The position numbers and the translations under genes are program-made. The notes below the pieces were generated by a model. The model was not told where the DNA came from. It did no database searches and saw only the letters and a program-made list of their open reading frames with translations. This document shows positions 27,220-34,781 of a stretch of 64,000 bases of DNA, in pieces. Source of the stretch: an uncultured Draconibacterium sp. (GTDB lineage: Bacteria > Bacteroidota > Bacteroidia > Bacteroidales > Prolixibacteraceae); the NCBI RefSeq assembly GCF_963675585.1, contig NZ_OY776414.1:4133001-4197000 (forward strand), read 5' to 3'. Positions within the stretch are counted from its first letter, which is position 1. Every line of letters begins with the position of its first letter.

Positions 27220-29526
27220 ATGGAAGTCAATTTTACAAAGGTTGAAAAGGCATTTTTTGAAGAAACAAAAGCGAAGAAGATTTCAACCCTAATGCCCTAT
27301 ATCACAACAGAAAGTTTTCCAAAACTTGGTTTACTTTCGGCATTAAGTTTTTTAGAATGGGTTAGCGATAATCCGAATGGAGTAGTAAGTTTGCCAACAG
27401 GTAAAACAGCTCAGTATTTTCTTGATTTCACCCACCTTTTACTCGAAAACTGGAACAACAAAAAAGGAAAAGATTTACTTGCCAAATACGGTTTGGAAGG
27501 TTTAAAAAAGCCTGATTTAAGTGAACTCACCTTTGTGCAGATGGGCGAATTTTTTCCAATCGATCCAACTCAGCACAACAGCCTTTACAACAATGCAATA
27601 CAACAGTACATTAATGCATTTAACCTAAATCCCGAAAAAGCTCTTTTGATTAATTCAGAGGAGATTGAACTTGCCGAAGGAAAACACTACTCGGAAATCT
27701 TTCCTGATTTTAAAATTGATTTATCGCTGCGTTACCGCGAAGCAAAAACAAACCAGGAAAAGCTTCAGCAAGAATCGATATTTAAAATTGACAACTGGTG
27801 TACAGCTTACGAAAATAAAATCAGAGCCTTAGGCGGAATTGGCTTTTTCCTGGGCGGAATTGGTCCCGACGGTCACATTGCTTTTAACACCCGTGGATCG
27901 GATCATTATTCATCCACACGTTTAACACAAACCAATTTCGAAACACAGGCAATTACTGCAGCCGATCTTGGTGGAATTGAGGTTTCGCGCAACCGACTTG
28001 TAATTACCATCGGACTTGGAACGCTTGGATATAATCCGAACAACAAAGCAATTATATACGCTGCCGGTGAAGCTATCGCCGACACAATTAAAGAATCGCT
28101 GGAATTTAAACCCACCGTTTCGTACCCGGCTACAGCCTTGCAAAAACTTAAAAATGCCCGCTTTTACTTAACCGAAGGAGCGGCAGTTAAACTGGAAGAC
28201 AGTATAGACTGTTTCTACGAATGTGGTCCGTGGACGCATCAGAAAACGGAGCGCGCAGTAATTGAGTTGTGCAAAAAAATAAATAAGTTTGGTTCGAAAC
28301 TGGAACTTGAAGATTTAAAAGCCGATAAATATTGCAGCAAAATTCCCGGATTAAACGAAAATACAGTTCAATCGGTAATTGATTCCATTCTTGTAAAATT
28401 GCGCCGGGGAATGGAAAAAGAAGTGAACCAGGTGTACTATCACACCGGCCCGCACCACGACGATATTATGCTGGGAATTATGCCCACAACCAACCGACAG
28501 TCGCGCGATGCCAGTAACGAATTACACTTTTCGGTACTTACCTCTGGTTTTACAGCTGTTACCAATCGTTTTTTATACGATTTGCTGGTTGATACCAAAG
28601 ACCTGATTAACCTGGGAAAAATTGAAATGATCCATTTCCCGGATTTCTTTAAGGACGGATACAAATACAAATGGGACAAAGATATTTACCATTACCTCGA
28701 CAATATTGCGGCTCAAAACGACGAAGAAAAGCGTCGTGGAGTTTGTCACCGCGTTATTCGGGCCCTGGTTTCAATCTGGAATGTTAAAAACCAGGACGAG
28801 CTGCGTGAAACGATTTATGAAATCCTTACTATTCTGAAAAACAGTTACGATGGTGGAAAAAATCCTCCAAAAGTTCAGAAATTAAAGGGGATGATCCGCG
28901 AATTTGAGGAAGAACTGGTTTGGGCTCACTACGGTATAATGGTAAAAAATGTACACCATTTAAGATTGGGTTTCTACTCTGGCGAATCAAATTACGATCG
29001 CGACGTATTACCAATTCTTGAAGACTTCCGGAAATACAAACCAACCGTAATTAGTTTGGCCATGGACCCACAGGGAAGTGGTCCGGATACACATTATAAA
29101 GTGTTGCAGGCCATTGCAAAAGCAGTTGAAGCCTGGAACCAGGAAGAAGATTTAAGCAATTTGAGAATTGTTGGCTACCGAAACGTTTGGTTTAAATACA
29201 ATCCATGGGATGTTGAAGTAATCGTTCCGGTTTCGCTAAACTCGCTGGCAACTCTTGATAAATCGTTTACCGAATGTTACATCACTCAGGTAAATGCATC
29301 GTTCCCGAGTTATCAGTTGGATGGAAAATTTAGCGACCTGACACAACGCGTTTGGTTCGAACAACACAAACAAATACAGTTTTTGCTGGGTAAGAACTTT
29401 TTCTATCAAAACGAATCGCCATTGTTAAGGGCAACGCACGGAGTAATATACCACCGCGATTTAACCGTCGACCAGTTTCTGGAAGAAGCTTTTAAACTTG
29501 AAAAAGCAATGGCCGGAATTTTATAA
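27220..29526 (+). CDS. NagB-like sugar isomerase domain fused to a PIG-L/LmbE deacetylase-like domain
   Basis: Two-domain protein of 768 residues, annotated in relatives as glucosamine-6-phosphate deaminase. The N-terminal half (about 20-330) has the NagB fold with LGGIGPDGHIAFN (211-223). The C-terminal half has YYHTGPHHDDIMLGI (406-420), the metal-binding motif of PIG-L/LmbE N-acetylglucosaminyl deacetylases, and PDTHYKVLQA (622-631) matches the later His motif of that fold. In the NagB half the position of catalytic Asp72 of E. coli is Gly109, and Glu148 is Thr224, so ordinary deamination is doubtful. It lies between the ROK regulator and a stand-alone nagB. A role in GlcNAc-6-P deacetylation is inference. 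Confidence 0.85.
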   Translation: MEVNFTKVEKAFFEETKAKKISTLMPYITTESFPKLGLLSALSFLEWVSDNPNGVVSLPTGKTAQYFLDFTHLLLENWNNKKGKDLLAKYGLEGLKKPDLSELTFVQMGEFFPIDPTQHNSLYNNAIQQYINAFNLNPEKALLINSEEIELAEGKHYSEIFPDFKIDLSLRYREAKTNQEKLQQESIFKIDNWCTAYENKIRALGGIGFFLGGIGPDGHIAFNTRGSDHYSSTRLTQTNFETQAITAADLGGIEVSRNRLVITIGLGTLGYNPNNKAIIYAAGEAIADTIKESLEFKPTVSYPATALQKLKNARFYLTEGAAVKLEDSIDCFYECGPWTHQKTERAVIELCKKINKFGSKLELEDLKADKYCSKIPGLNENTVQSVIDSILVKLRRGMEKEVNQVYYHTGPHHDDIMLGIMPTTNRQSRDASNELHFSVLTSGFTAVTNRFLYDLLVDTKDLINLGKIEMIHFPDFFKDGYKYKWDKDIYHYLDNIAAQNDEEKRRGVCHRVIRALVSIWNVKNQDELRETIYEILTILKNSYDGGKNPPKVQKLKGMIREFEEELVWAHYGIMVKNVHHLRLGFYSGESNYDRDVLPILEDFRKYKPTVISLAMDPQGSGPDTHYKVLQAIAKAVEAWNQEEDLSNLRIVGYRNVWFKYNPWDVEVIVPVSLNSLATLDKSFTECYITQVNASFPSYQLDGKFSDLTQRVWFEQHKQIQFLLGKNFFYQNESPLLRATHGVIYHRDLTVDQFLEEAFKLEKAMAGIL

Positions 29527-29544
29527 ACACTATTAAAAATTGAC

Positions 29545-30324
29545 ATGAAACTAGTAATTCATAAAACATACAACGAAATAAGCCAGTGGGCTGCCAACTA
29601 TATTGCAGAAAGCATAAACAAATTTAATCCAAGCGAAGAAAAACCATTTGTGTTGGGACTTCCTACTGGTTCGTCGCCTTTAGGCACTTACACTGCACTG
29701 ATTGAATTGTACAAGGCAAAAAAAGTATCGTTCGAGCACGTGATAACATTTAACATGGACGAATATGTTGCCATTGCCGAAGATCATCCGGAAAGCTATC
29801 ACAGTTTTATGTTTGAGAACTTTTTCAATCACATCGATATAAAAAAGGAAAACGTAAATATTTTAGATGGTAATGCCGCTGATTTAGACAAAGAATGTAA
29901 CGATTACGAAGCCAAAATTAAGGCAATTGGCGGAATACATTTGTTTCTTGGCGGAATGGGTGCCGACGGTCATCTTGCATTTAATGTTCCCGGTTCATCG
30001 CTGCAATCTACAACCCGACTGGTGAATTTAAATTACGATACAATTGTTGCTAATTCGCGTTTCTTTAACAACGACCTGAGTCTTGTTCCAAAACAAGCAC
30101 TTACGGTGGGTGTTAAAACCGTACTCGACTCGAAAGAGGTTTTAATTGTTGTAAACGGTTATAAAAAGGCCCGCGCTTTGCAAAATGTAGTTGAAAACGG
30201 CATGAACCACATGTGGACACTTTCGGCTTTGCAAAACCACCCAAATGGAATTATTGTATGCGACGAAGATGCCACAATGGAATTAAAAGTTGGTACGGTA
30301 AAATACTTTAAAGAATCGATGTAA
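29545..30324 (+). CDS. nagB: Glucosamine-6-phosphate deaminase
   Basis: Converts glucosamine 6-phosphate to fructose 6-phosphate and ammonia. 259 residues, aligning without gaps to E. coli NagB through the active site: D72 (FNMDEY), D141 and H143 (GADGHLAFN) are kept, and the C-terminal [13 protein letters not shown] is nearly identical. Glu148 is replaced by Val148 (FNVPGSS), which is unusual because it belongs to the ring-opening D141-H143-E148 relay. It lies 18 bases after the NagB/PIG-L fusion and ends the operon, followed by a terminator. Confidence 0.92.
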   Translation: MKLVIHKTYNEISQWAANYIAESINKFNPSEEKPFVLGLPTGSSPLGTYTALIELYKAKKVSFEHVITFNMDEYVAIAEDHPESYHSFMFENFFNHIDIKKENVNILDGNAADLDKECNDYEAKIKAIGGIHLFLGGMGADGHLAFNVPGSSLQSTTRLVNLNYDTIVANSRFFNNDLSLVPKQALTVGVKTVLDSKEVLIVVNGYKKARALQNVVENGMNHMWTLSALQNHPNGIIVCDEDATMELKVGTVKYFKESM

Positions 30325-30355
30325 GAATCTACTCCGGATTGATACTATAAAAAAT

Positions 30356-30386
30356 AGCCCACCTGTTATACAGAGTGGGCTGTTTT
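30356..30386 (+). terminator. Terminator of the ROK-nagB operon
   Basis: AGCCCACCTGT (30356-30366) pairs with ACAG-A-GTGGGCT (30370-30381) around a tiny loop with one bulged A, followed by GTTTTAT. Confidence 0.8.
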
Positions 30387-30530
30387 ATTGGTAATCCCGA
30401 ATTGATTTGTGCATTGCACACACCGAAAATACATTTTCTTTTGTTTTGAAACAAACTATTTAAGCGCTTACAAAACGTTTGTAAAACAGAAATTTTTTTG
30501 ACAAAATATTTTATTCTTTAATTTTTTATT
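30382..30530. other. AT-rich convergent intergenic stretch with a perfect small palindrome
   Basis: No gene was found. TTTGTTT-TG-AAACAAA (30440-30455) is a perfect inverted repeat, and ACAAA/TTTGT occurs again near 30470-30482. No promoter follows on either strand, so no function is assigned. Confidence 0.3.
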
Positions 30531-30719
30531 TTAGTCGTTCGTCTTTTTGTACGGTTTTATCGGTTTAATCACCACTTCTGAGTTGCACGAAGGACAAATA
30601 TAGATTTCGCAACCTGAGCAGGCAAAACAGTTGCTGCATGTTCGGGAAACATTAAGGTTTGAAAATTCAAAACCACACTCCCCGCACTGGTATAACTTTT
30701 CTTTTTTTTGCCCCAGCAT
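30531..30719 (-). CDS. Small zinc-ribbon protein at the end of the zinc importer operon
   Basis: 62 residues with nine Cys arranged as CGEC, CSNC, CSGC and CPSC pairs plus a single, so a multi-knuckle zinc ribbon. The start overlaps the permease stop as TAATG (30717-30721), which implies translational coupling to the importer. The C-terminus is basic (KPIKPYKKTND). No named family was recognised. It might bind or deliver zinc, or be a small regulator. That role is inferred from the operon only. Confidence 0.75.
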   Translation of the reverse strand: MLGQKKEKLYQCGECGFEFSNLNVSRTCSNCFACSGCEIYICPSCNSEVVIKPIKPYKKTND

Positions 30720-31528
30720 TATACAAACGATTTAACAACCCGAAGTACGGCAAAAATAATAACCAGGGTAAAAATAATTGCTGCCCCCGAAGGAATATCG
30801 AGAAAGTAGGAAAAAAACAATCCTGAAATTGTTCCTATAAAAGCAAATACAGAAGACAGAACAAGCAAACGTTTAAAGTCTTTTGTATACAAGTTGGCAG
30901 TTGCCTGCGGTATTGTAAGCAAGGATAAAATAAGAATGATACCAACTACGCGAATATTTAATACAACTGTTAATGCAATTAAGGTAATGGTTAAGTAATT
31001 AAACAATGCAACCGGCAAACCTGCAGCCCTTGCAAATTCTTCGTCAAAAGCGATGTACAGAATCTTACTGAAAAACAGGACAACCAATGATATAATTACA
31101 ATATTCAAAGCTAGCATCCACCAGAGTTCGGAAGAAGTAACCGTAAGAATATTACCAAAAAGGTAACTCATTAAATTGGGAGTATAACCCGGGGTAAGAA
31201 AAACAAAAATGATACCCAGCGCCATACCCAGCGACCACCAGATGGCAATTGAAGAATCTTCGCGGATTTCGGCCACTTTTGTAAAAAACTGAATGCCAAG
31301 TGCCGACAAAACCGCAAATAAAACAGCTCCCAAAAGTGGATTAAATCCCAGAAAAAATGCAAGACCAATACCGCCAAACGAAGCATGTGTAATTCCTCCG
31401 CTAATAAAAACAATGCGGCGCGAAACAATATAAGCACCAATAATTCCACACGAAATACTGGCAAAAACGGCTGCTAAAAATGCCTTTTGAAAAAAATCAT
31501 ATGAAAAAAGTTCGATAATTGCGCTCAT
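30719..31528 (-). CDS. znuB: Metal ABC transporter permease (ZnuB/TroC family)
   Basis: Inner membrane permease of a zinc or manganese importer. 269 residues with about eight membrane helices; SYDFFQKAFLAAVFASISCGIIGAYIVSRRIVFISGGITHASFGGIGLAFFLG is the classical ABC-3 family start and DEEFARAAGLPV (about 165) the coupling helix. One base separates it from the ATPase gene upstream and its stop overlaps the zinc-ribbon gene. Metal specificity is inferred as zinc from the partner proteins. Confidence 0.92.
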   Translation of the reverse strand: MSAIIELFSYDFFQKAFLAAVFASISCGIIGAYIVSRRIVFISGGITHASFGGIGLAFFLGFNPLLGAVLFAVLSALGIQFFTKVAEIREDSSIAIWWSLGMALGIIFVFLTPGYTPNLMSYLFGNILTVTSSELWWMLALNIVIISLVVLFFSKILYIAFDEEFARAAGLPVALFNYLTITLIALTVVLNIRVVGIILILSLLTIPQATANLYTKDFKRLLVLSSVFAFIGTISGLFFSYFLDIPSGAAIIFTLVIIFAVLRVVKSFV

Positions 31529-31529
31529 A

Positions 31530-32276
31530 TCAATGGTGGTGATGCTTTAAAATAGTATGTGGAATTTCTCCGTGCGAAATAATCTGAATCGGACAGTTAT
31601 AATCATTTAATTGCTCCTGGCTAATAATATTACTTGCATGATAATGCAAATTACTGTTTACGCATGCAATGGTTTTAACATGGCTCGATATTGTTCCCAC
31701 ATCGTGAGAAACCAGAATTATTGCAATTTTTTCGTTTAGTAGCCGCAATTTCTCATACAACTCGCCTTCAAACCTGTTATCAACAAAAGTGTCCGGCTCG
31801 TCTAAAATTAATAGTTTTGGATTGCTCAACAAGGCGCGGCATAAAAATACGCGTTGCATTTGTCCTCCCGATAATTCTCCAATTGCTTTGTTTCGTATAT
31901 CGGCTACACCCATTTCGTGCAGTAGCTTTTCAACCCTGTTTCTGGCATCCGCTTTATTTTTCTTCCCGTTTTCCATAATCGATCCGGAAAGGACGACGTC
32001 GAAAACAGTAATCGGGAATTTTCTGTCGATATGACGAACCTGCGGTAAATAACCGATCGGTTTTTTCCTCCCTTTCATATCGTTTCTAAATACAATGCGC
32101 CCTTCTTCCGGTTTTAACAATCCCAAAATTGCCTTTAACAAAGTAGTTTTACCCCCTCCGTTGGGACCGATAACACCTAAAAAGTCTTTGTCAAAAATTT
32201 CGAGATTCACATTCCGAAGTACAGGAACTTTGTCGTAAGCTACCGTCAGATTTTCTATTTTAAGTATGGGCTCCAT
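31530..32276 (-). CDS. znuC: Metal ABC transporter ATP-binding protein (ZnuC family)
   Basis: ATPase of the importer. Walker A GPNGGGKTTLLKAILG (about 36-51), signature LSGGQMQRVFLCRAL, Walker B LLILDEPDTFVD and switch VSHDVG are seen. 248 residues. The C-terminus is histidine-rich (TILKHHHH). The start overlaps the stop of the binding protein gene by TAATG (32274-32278), so the operon is tightly coupled. Confidence 0.93.
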   Translation of the reverse strand: MEPILKIENLTVAYDKVPVLRNVNLEIFDKDFLGVIGPNGGGKTTLLKAILGLLKPEEGRIVFRNDMKGRKKPIGYLPQVRHIDRKFPITVFDVVLSGSIMENGKKNKADARNRVEKLLHEMGVADIRNKAIGELSGGQMQRVFLCRALLSNPKLLILDEPDTFVDNRFEGELYEKLRLLNEKIAIILVSHDVGTISSHVKTIACVNSNLHYHASNIISQEQLNDYNCPIQIISHGEIPHTILKHHHH

Positions 32277-33157
32277 TAAAAATTTTCAATAAGAGTGTCG
32301 GTCATTTTTCTCAGATTATCTGCCCATTCCGGATTTAAAGGCCACACCTGAATGATTGATCCTCCAATTTCGTCGGCAAATACCCGGGCATGTTCGCGGT
32401 CAAATTCACTCTGAATGTATATTACTTTTATCCCCTCGTTGTTGGCCATATCAACCATACTTTTTAAATGTTGTGGCGTTGGTTCTTTACCTCCCGACTC
32501 AAGTGAATACTGATCCAGCTCATATTCGCGTGCATAATACGATAAACTAGGATGAAACACGATAAACTTTCGGTGTTTATAAGGCTCAAGTTTGTTTTTT
32601 AATTCATGGTTCAACTCATCGCATTCTATTGCAAAACGCTGGTAATTTAAATTGTACTCTTCTTCCTTTTCTGGCTTAAGAACAATCAGTTCATCCAGAA
32701 TACGTTTTGCCATTTGTTTTGCCAAAACCGGCGACAACCAAACATGTGGATCAACACCATCGATATGAACATGATCGCCATGTTGTTCCATTTTATCAGC
32801 GATTAAATCAAGTCCTTCCGAAATATTAATCACTTTCATATTGGTATTGGCCTGTGCAATTTTATCTTTCCACGAATGCTCGAAACCAATATATCCGATA
32901 CGAAACCACACATCAGAACGGGCAATGTCTTTTAACTGCGAAGGGAGCAAAGTATAAGCAGCCGGGCTCGATCCCGGTGGAATCAGCAGATTAACTTCAA
33001 AATCGTCTCCTGCAATTTTTTTGACAAAAGTCTGCTGCGGCAATATACTTACTGTGACAACACTTTTTTCGTCTTGTTTTTTCGAATTATTCTTTGTTCC
33101 GCACGATACAATAAAAGCAGCAACTGCCAATAACAATACTATTTTTTTCATTAACAT
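32276..33157 (-). CDS. znuA: Zinc/metal ABC transporter substrate-binding lipoprotein (ZnuA/TroA family)
   Basis: Captures the metal in the periplasm. The lipoprotein signal peptide has lipobox VSC with Cys19 (ATG at 33157; ATG at 33151 is also possible). Metal-ligand sequences are EHSW, a short His-rich loop EQHGDHVHIDGVDPHVWLSP (about 143-162), and VFHPSLSYYAREY. The short His loop is typical of zinc-specific rather than manganese-specific proteins. 293 residues. First gene of the operon. Confidence 0.92.
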   Translation of the reverse strand: MLMKKIVLLLAVAAFIVSCGTKNNSKKQDEKSVVTVSILPQQTFVKKIAGDDFEVNLLIPPGSSPAAYTLLPSQLKDIARSDVWFRIGYIGFEHSWKDKIAQANTNMKVINISEGLDLIADKMEQHGDHVHIDGVDPHVWLSPVLAKQMAKRILDELIVLKPEKEEEYNLNYQRFAIECDELNHELKNKLEPYKHRKFIVFHPSLSYYAREYELDQYSLESGGKEPTPQHLKSMVDMANNEGIKVIYIQSEFDREHARVFADEIGGSIIQVWPLNPEWADNLRKMTDTLIENF

Positions 33158-33192
33158 ATCCTTTTTGAATGTTTCAACTTAACAAATGAATA

Positions 33193-33200
33193 CAAATTTA
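33193..33200 (-). promoter_or_regulatory. -7 element of the znuACB operon
   Basis: Reads TAAATTTG on the minus strand, an exact TAnnTTTG match, 36 bases before the znuA start. No Zur-like palindrome was recognised nearby. Confidence 0.5.
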
Positions 33201-33241
33201 GTTTTAAGTTTTTAAAATGTCCATGATATCGGATCAATCCG

Positions 33242-33505
33242 CTATTTATTCTTTCTTTCTTTGGGCGGAACCGGATCGTAACCATGCGTTCCCCACGGAT
33301 GGCATTTCGAAATCCGTTTTGAAGTTAAAATAAAGCCTTTTATTGGCCCATGAATTTTTATCGCCTGAACAGCATACTCGGAACACGTTGGAACATGACG
33401 ACAGGAAGCCGGAGTGTACGGAGAAATTCCATACTTATAAATGTAAATAGGAACCAACAAAATCCATCCTATTCCTTTAAGCAATATCTGTCCAAATTTT
33501 TTCAT
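33242..33505 (-). CDS. yidD: Membrane protein insertion efficiency factor YidD
   Basis: Small membrane-associated protein that assists the YidC insertase. 87 residues from ATG 33505: an amphipathic/hydrophobic N-terminus (GIGWILLVPIYIYKYGISPY), then the highly conserved CRHVPTCSEYAVQAIKIHG and CHPWGTHGYDPVP. The open frame runs on to 33865, but the extra 120 residues are not part of the family and overlap the divergent glucokinase gene. In many bacteria yidD lies beside rnpA; that link is absent here. Confidence 0.93.
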   Translation of the reverse strand: MKKFGQILLKGIGWILLVPIYIYKYGISPYTPASCRHVPTCSEYAVQAIKIHGPIKGFILTSKRISKCHPWGTHGYDPVPPKERKNK

Positions 33506-33658
33506 TTCGTGCCCTACAAAGCTATAATTTATATTAATGAGAAAGAAATACCATTGCCTTTTGCAAGAATGTGTATTAAAAAAAGTTAATGCTTGTTTTA
33601 AATTAGAATAAATAGAGCCAATAGCGGTTTTTGTATTCAAAGAATTGTATAATATTTT

Positions 33659-33666
33659 TAAATTTG
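33659..33666 (+). promoter_or_regulatory. -7 element for the ROK glucokinase gene
   Basis: TAAATTTG, an exact TAnnTTTG match, 47 bases before the ATG. The nearest TTTG (33630-33633) is 25 bases upstream, longer than the usual spacing. Confidence 0.5.
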
Positions 33667-33713
33667 CTGTGCTACAACCTAAAAATATTAAAAACAAGTA
33701 AATTATAAAGACA

Positions 33714-34691
33714 ATGAAAAAAGTTGCGATAGGTGTTGATATTGGTGGAACAAATACTGCTATAGGAGTTGTTGATGAAGCCGGTAATGTAATGGTGAAA
33801 GACAATATCTCTACTCCTTCACATGGAGATATTAATCTGTATATTTCTGATTTGGCTGCTGCCATTAAAGAACTAATTAAATCGGTTAAGCTTCTAAACA
33901 GCGAATTGGAAGTTTTAGGTGTAGGTATTGGTGCACCAAATGGAAACTACTATAGCGGTACAATTGAATACGCTCCAAACCTATCGTTCAGAGGAGTGGT
34001 TCGTTTGGTTGAACTTCTTCGTGCACATTTTCCTGAAATGAAAGCATTGGCTTTAACCAACGATGCAAACGCTGCAGCCATTGGTGAAATGATTTATGGT
34101 GGCGCCAAAGGAATGAAAAACTTTGTAATGTTTACCTTAGGAACAGGAGTTGGTAGTGGTATTGTTGTAAATGGCGACCTGGTTTATGGTCACGATGGAT
34201 TTGCAGGTGAGTGTGGTCACACAACACTTATTCCCGGCGGACGTTTATGCGGTTGTACTGCTCTTGGTCACCTGGAAGCTTATTGTTCAGCTCCCGGAAT
34301 GAAACGTACTGCATTCGAATTGATGGTTCAGTACAATGCTACCGATAGTTTACTGGCTGATAAATCATTCAATGAACTTGATTCGAAAATGATTTATGAT
34401 GCCGCTGAAAAAGGAGATAAAATTGCACTGGAAGTTTTTGAAAAAACAGGTGCATGGTTGGGACAGGGTTTGGCTGACACAGTTCACCATTTAAGTCCTG
34501 AAGCCGTTTTCTTATTTGGAGGACCAACTGCCGCAGGCGACTATATTTTCAAACCTACAAAAGAAAATATGGAAAAACATTTGCTTCCTATCTTCAAAGA
34601 CAAAATCAAAATTCTTCCATCGGAACTAAAAGCTGGCGACGCTGCTATTGTTGGAGCAAGTGCTTTGGTTTGGAAAGAATTAGAAAAATAA
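33714..34691 (+). CDS. ROK-family glucokinase/hexokinase
   Basis: Phosphorylates glucose or a related hexose with ATP. 325 residues: phosphate-binding VDIGGTNTAIGVV (8-20), catalytic Asp117 in TNDANAAA, GTGVGSGIVVNG (143-154) and GHTTLIPGGRLCGC (168-181). The zinc motif CxCGxxGCxE is altered to CGCTALGHLE, so the third Cys is His186, which may still bind metal. It has no HTH domain, so is an enzyme and not a repressor. It stands alone with its own terminator. N-acetyl-hexosamine kinase activity is also possible given the amino-sugar genes nearby. Confidence 0.9.
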   Translation: MKKVAIGVDIGGTNTAIGVVDEAGNVMVKDNISTPSHGDINLYISDLAAAIKELIKSVKLLNSELEVLGVGIGAPNGNYYSGTIEYAPNLSFRGVVRLVELLRAHFPEMKALALTNDANAAAIGEMIYGGAKGMKNFVMFTLGTGVGSGIVVNGDLVYGHDGFAGECGHTTLIPGGRLCGCTALGHLEAYCSAPGMKRTAFELMVQYNATDSLLADKSFNELDSKMIYDAAEKGDKIALEVFEKTGAWLGQGLADTVHHLSPEAVFLFGGPTAAGDYIFKPTKENMEKHLLPIFKDKIKILPSELKAGDAAIVGASALVWKELEK

Positions 34692-34712
34692 TCCAAAACA
34701 AAATATTGAAAG

Positions 34713-34741
34713 AGGCTGTTCTGAAAAGAATGGCCTTTTTT
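34713..34741 (+). terminator. Terminator after the glucokinase gene
   Basis: Stem AGGCTGTTCT (34713-34722) / AGAATGGCCT (34727-34736) with two G-U pairs and a GAAA tetraloop, then a T6 run. Confidence 0.75.
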
Positions 34742-34769
34742 ATTACCTTTTAGGCTAGAAACTGTTTTG

Positions 34770-34777
34770 TAACTTTA
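34770..34777 (+). promoter_or_regulatory. -7-like element directly before the M1 peptidase start
   Basis: TAACTTTA is one mismatch from TAnnTTTG and ends four bases before the ATG at 34782, so transcription would begin at or very near the start codon. Confidence 0.35.
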
Positions 34778-34781
34778 TCGC

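Noticed and set aside
30440-30455. Perfect palindrome TTTGTTTTGAAACAAA as an operator
   Set aside because: It is at the 3' ends of two convergent operons with no promoter near; probably chance in AT-rich DNA, so no feature of its own was made.
33506-33865. A 120-residue N-terminal extension of yidD
   Set aside because: It overlaps the divergent glucokinase gene and its promoter; YidD homology begins exactly at the ATG at 33505.
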